64,000 bases of DNA from Roseofilum reptotaenium CS-1145 (GTDB lineage Bacteria; Cyanobacteriota; Cyanobacteriia; Cyanobacteriales; Desertifilaceae): contig NZ_JAQMUE010000031.1 in the NCBI RefSeq assembly GCF_028330985.1, positions 1-64,000 on the forward strand. Direction: 5' to 3'. The position numbers and the translations under genes are program-made. Shown piece by piece: positions 62,682 through 64,000 of this stretch (position 1 is the stretch's first letter; every line of letters begins with the position of its first letter). The notes beneath the pieces are model-generated. The model was not told where the DNA came from. It saw only the letters and a program-made list of their open reading frames with translations, and ran no database searches.

Positions 62682-64000
62682 ATGGTTAAGAACGCTGCTG
62701 AATTGATCCCTGCACCGACAACTAAGTTTGTCCTCTACAACCAAGCAGGTGAGCCAAAGGCTTATTATCGGGTCGATCGCCAACCGTTAAGTCAGAAGGA
62801 AGAGAACTCGAATACGGAAGCAGTGGAGGCGATCGCCCATAGTATTATTGTCATCGATCGTTCCGGCTCAATGTACCATGACATCAACCCCCTCAAGGAA
62901 ACCCTGATCAAGCTCCTGACTCTAGAAGAATACACCCATTCCCAACTGGTGGTCACCCTAATTTCCTATTCTTCCCAAGGAAATTTGATCTCGCACTTCC
63001 AGCGCGTCCCCATTCAAGAGGTGATGAAGCTCAATTCTTCCTATATTCAGGACATTCAAAAGATTCGCGTTTCTGGTGCAACCTGCATTTCCCAAGCGCT
63101 GCAACTGGCAACTGAGTTAATTCAACCGGATGAGCTAACGGGCATTACCCTGCATAGTGATGGTTATGCGAATCATCCGAATGTGCGATCGGAAGTGCAA
63201 ACTCTAGAACAAATTTGTCAGAATCTAAACCAGAATAACGTTTTTCTGAACGCGATCGCCTATTCTGCCAGTTCTGACTTTAAATTACTCTCCCGTTTAG
63301 CCAACCTGGTGTCTGGAACCTGCGTCCAAGCTGGCACAGTGAAAGAGGTCTACGATTCACTGTACAACACGTCCAAAGTTTTAGGGGAGGCGATCGGCCA
63401 AGCGATCGAAGAACCCCTCTTCAAAGAATATGACTATCAACTCTTCCTCTCCCACAGCGCTCGTAAGCTCAATGGCAATGCTGGCAAACTGAAAATTTTG
63501 GGGCTTAAATCCGATGATGATGGTATTTTCTATAAATATCAAAAACTGACCGAAGCCGAATTTGAGCAATTAACCGATATCCCCCTAGCGCAAACCGATG
63601 AATCCGTATTTACCTTCGCCAAAGCGCAACTCATTGATGGGAACTTAAACCTGGCTAAATATGCCCTCGTCAGCACCTTTGATGCCACCTTATCTCAGCG
63701 TCACGGTAAAGCCATTACCAATAGCCAACTGGTTGAATTTTCCCAAGACTTAGATAAAGCTATTTACGATCCTCAGAGTTTAGGCGATCGCGAGATTCTT
63801 TCTGAAGTCCCCATCAACAAAAACTTGCCGATTTTAGCGCTCATTCAGTTATTCGAGACCCACAAAGACCAAATCATTCTCAATCTCAAACATCTCCAAG
63901 ATCATTATCAACGCCGGGGAGTCAAGCGTATTCCTGGGCAGCGAGATGCAGAAGGCAACCTAGTCAAACCTTGGCTGAAAACCGAATATGTGGACAGTGG
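62682..64000 (+). CDS. VWA-domain protein, 3' end outside the window
   Basis: An open frame from ATG 62682 runs to the window edge, at least 439 residues with no stop. The VWA domain has the MIDAS motif VIDRSGSM near residue 61-68, SGATCISQAL and TLHSDGYANHPN. The N-terminus reads ELIPAPTTKFVLYNQAGE. The rest includes a beta-rich region (YQLFLSHSARKLNGNAGKLK). VWA domains bind metal and protein partners; the role here is unknown. A short upstream ATG pair (62657) leads to only 10 codons and overlaps the -10/start region. Confidence 0.82.
   Translation, partial: MVKNAAELIPAPTTKFVLYNQAGEPKAYYRVDRQPLSQKEENSNTEAVEAIAHSIIVIDRSGSMYHDINPLKETLIKLLTLEEYTHSQLVVTLISYSSQGNLISHFQRVPIQEVMKLNSSYIQDIQKIRVSGATCISQALQLATELIQPDELTGITLHSDGYANHPNVRSEVQTLEQICQNLNQNNVFLNAIAYSASSDFKLLSRLANLVSGTCVQAGTVKEVYDSLYNTSKVLGEAIGQAIEEPLFKEYDYQLFLSHSARKLNGNAGKLKILGLKSDDDGIFYKYQKLTEAEFEQLTDIPLAQTDESVFTFAKAQLIDGNLNLAKYALVSTFDATLSQRHGKAITNSQLVEFSQDLDKAIYDPQSLGDREILSEVPINKNLPILALIQLFETHKDQIILNLKHLQDHYQRRGVKRIPGQRDAEGNLVKPWLKTEYVDS

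Noticed and set aside
62657-62689. Leader peptide before the VWA gene
   Set aside because: Only 10 codons, beginning within a few bases of the expected transcription start, and overlapping the real ATG.

Overview
The window is chromosomal DNA from a cyanobacterium. The photosystem II pair psbH/psbN, a Ycf33 homologue, a GUN4-domain protein, a fused modBC gene, XisH/XisI, two PEP-CTERM proteins and dense GCGATCGC (HIP1) octamers all point that way. The nitrogenase genes, however, are not of the usual cyanobacterial kind. Their order (nifH, two PII-like nifI genes, nifD, nifK) and sequence features (the NifH N-terminus, a roughly 50-residue insertion in NifD, a thioredoxin-like [2Fe-2S] ferredoxin) are those of anaerobes such as methanogens, clostridia and sulfate reducers. 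A deltaproteobacteria-like nif cluster has been reported in Microcoleus (Coleofasciculus) chthonoplastes, so a filamentous, non-heterocystous mat cyanobacterium is a reasonable guess. The sequence does not fix the genus.

Layout. 1-9.5 kb: a possible transposase tail, a secreted EndoU nuclease with a small neighbour, ubiH-like, glutaredoxin-like, cysH, a lipoprotein, a GH19 muramidase/chitinase-like protein, a Gfo/Idh/MocA oxidoreductase and a GPH-type transporter. 9.5-22.4 kb: phosphoribosyltransferase, a lipoprotein phospholipase-D-like protein with an EF-hand and a helix-hairpin-helix tail, xisHI, a PEP-CTERM protein, rpsU, an XRE/ImmA pair, ridA, a Nudix protein, malQ, rodZ, a pseudouridine synthase and the sphS/sphR phosphate two-component pair.

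23-41.9 kb: the nitrogen-fixation island, all on the + strand: a stand-alone NifX/NifB-C-type protein, nifS, nifU, a terminator, a long AT-rich leader with an NtcA-like site, nifH-nifI1-nifI2-nifD-nifK, ferredoxin, nifE, nifN, nifB, cysE, nifV, a small zinc-ribbon protein, then modA, mop and modBC. The genes cover Fe-S assembly (NifS/U, with CysE for cysteine supply), FeMo-cofactor synthesis (NifB/E/N/V and the NifX-like protein), catalysis (NifHDK), post-translational switch-off (NifI1/I2), electron supply (ferredoxin) and molybdate uptake (Mod). They form a nearly complete transferable module.

41.9-64 kb: a large DUF4157 (eCIS-type) protein ends 5 bp from modBC, followed by a NIL-ferredoxin, an Hsp70-like protein and mostly housekeeping genes (pth, tatA, psbH/psbN, tRNA-Val, mazG, ycf33, rbfA, a GH3 glycosidase). 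Then come a broken HepT/MNT toxin-antitoxin module with an operator-like palindrome, a second PEP-CTERM protein, a GUN4 protein, a metal-exporting P-type ATPase with a MerR-type promoter, and the start of a VWA protein that runs off the end. Non-coding DNA holds a foldback repeat family of about 100-117 bp (CTATAGCAGAG ends; three full and two half copies), a separate 145-bp element with perfect 13-bp inverted ends, heptamer tandem repeats and several perfect hairpins. No CRISPR array and no rRNA were seen.
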